This document shows, piece after piece, positions 5,911 through 6,306 of a stretch of 6,306 bases of DNA. Position 1 is the first letter of the stretch; each line of letters starts with the position of its first letter. Under the pieces are notes generated by a model. The model was not told where the DNA came from. It searched no databases and saw nothing but the letters and a program-made list of their open reading frames with translations. Made by a program: the position numbers and the translations under genes. The stretch covers positions 1 to 6,306 of the forward strand of contig CALTZZ010000127.1 in NCBI GenBank assembly GCA_943913905.1, written 5' to 3'. This DNA comes from an uncultured Dermabacteraceae bacterium (GTDB taxonomy: Bacteria; Actinomycetota; Actinomycetes; Actinomycetales; Dermabacteraceae).

Positions 5911-6306
5911 GTGAGCGAAGACTTCTACGAAATCCTCGGCGTGAGCCGCGACGCCAGCGCCGAAGAGATCAAGAAGGCCTACCGCAAAAAAGCGCGCAAG
6001 CTGCACCCCGACGTCAACCCTGACGGTGCCGACGAAATGAAGAAGGTATCGCAGGCGTACGAGACGCTGTCGAACCCCGAAAAGCGCCGCATGTACGACA
6101 TGGGCGGCGGGCCAGGTCAAGGCGGCTTTGGTGGCGGTTTCGGAGGATTCGGTGGTGGAGCGAGCTTCGACTTCTCCGACCTTTTCGACGCATTTGCGGG
6201 GGCATCCGGAATGGGCGGACGCGGACGCGGCCCCATCCCACGCCAGCGCCGCGGAAACGACATTCTGCGACGCCTCACGGTGGACCTGGGCGACATCGTG
6301 TTCGGC
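5911..6306 (+). CDS. dnaJ: Chaperone protein DnaJ (Hsp40), 3' part cut by the window edge
   Basis: DnaJ delivers unfolded clients to DnaK and stimulates its ATPase. The 132 codons present cover the J-domain at 4-65 (DFYEILGVSRDASAEEIKKA, HPD at 32-34, QAYETLSNPEKRRMYD at 48-63), then a Gly/Phe-rich linker at about 65-105 with GGFGGGFGGFGGG and a FDFSDLFDAFAG segment, and the start of the client-binding domain at RRGNDILRRLTVDLGDIVFG. The zinc-finger CxxCxGxG repeats expected of a type I DnaJ would lie beyond the edge and cannot be checked. The GTG start has an AAGGA site 7 bases upstream. The position after hrcA suggests the second actinobacterial copy (dnaJ2), while another dnaJ normally sits with dnaK-grpE-hspR elsewhere; this is inferred from gene order. 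The loop after HPD is slightly shorter than in typical homologues. Confidence 0.95.
   Translation, partial: MSEDFYEILGVSRDASAEEIKKAYRKKARKLHPDVNPDGADEMKKVSQAYETLSNPEKRRMYDMGGGPGQGGFGGGFGGFGGGASFDFSDLFDAFAGASGMGGRGRGPIPRQRRGNDILRRLTVDLGDIVFG

Noticed and set aside
6103..6222. Glycine-codon repeats considered as a tandem DNA repeat
   Set aside because: They encode the normal Gly/Phe-rich linker of DnaJ and vary in codon use, so they reflect protein composition and not a DNA repeat element.

Overview
The window is about 6.3 kb of tightly packed chromosomal core DNA from a moderately high-GC actinobacterium (roughly 60% G+C by eye, not counted). The strongest taxonomic clues are a DUF3097 protein, an essentially actinobacterial family, an actinobacterial-style HemW with a GGGGS-containing insert after its cluster-binding motif, and the gene order lepA - hemW - DUF3097 - hrcA - dnaJ, which is familiar from Actinomycetota. 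The family cannot be fixed by reading alone; Actinomycetaceae-like organisms are a plausible guess.

Layout, left to right. Left block (+ strand): lepA (elongation factor 4), a YiiM-type MOSC-domain protein 7 bases downstream, and hemW (radical-SAM heme chaperone), which overlaps the MOSC stop. These three probably form one transcript. Middle (- strand): a DUF3097 gene converges on hemW so tightly that the two TAG stop codons share the palindrome CTAG. Divergent intergenic region (about 4642-4819): it holds the start signals of DUF3097 and a clear CIRCE operator with a strong ribosome binding site for hrcA. Right block (+ strand): hrcA (heat-shock repressor), a 62-base spacer with a small hairpin, and the first 132 codons of dnaJ, cut by the window edge.

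Functionally the right block is a stress-response unit. HrcA should bind the CIRCE element in front of its own gene, and by read-through also control the co-chaperone DnaJ. The left block groups housekeeping functions (translation, heme trafficking) with a putative molybdenum-cofactor enzyme of the type that detoxifies N-hydroxylated bases.

No mobile elements, CRISPR arrays, tRNA or rRNA genes were seen, and no novel multi-gene system. The points most worth following are the uncharacterised DUF3097 protein, whose motifs faintly recall a TOPRIM nuclease core; the MOSC gene placed between lepA and hemW; and the operator and start-site details.
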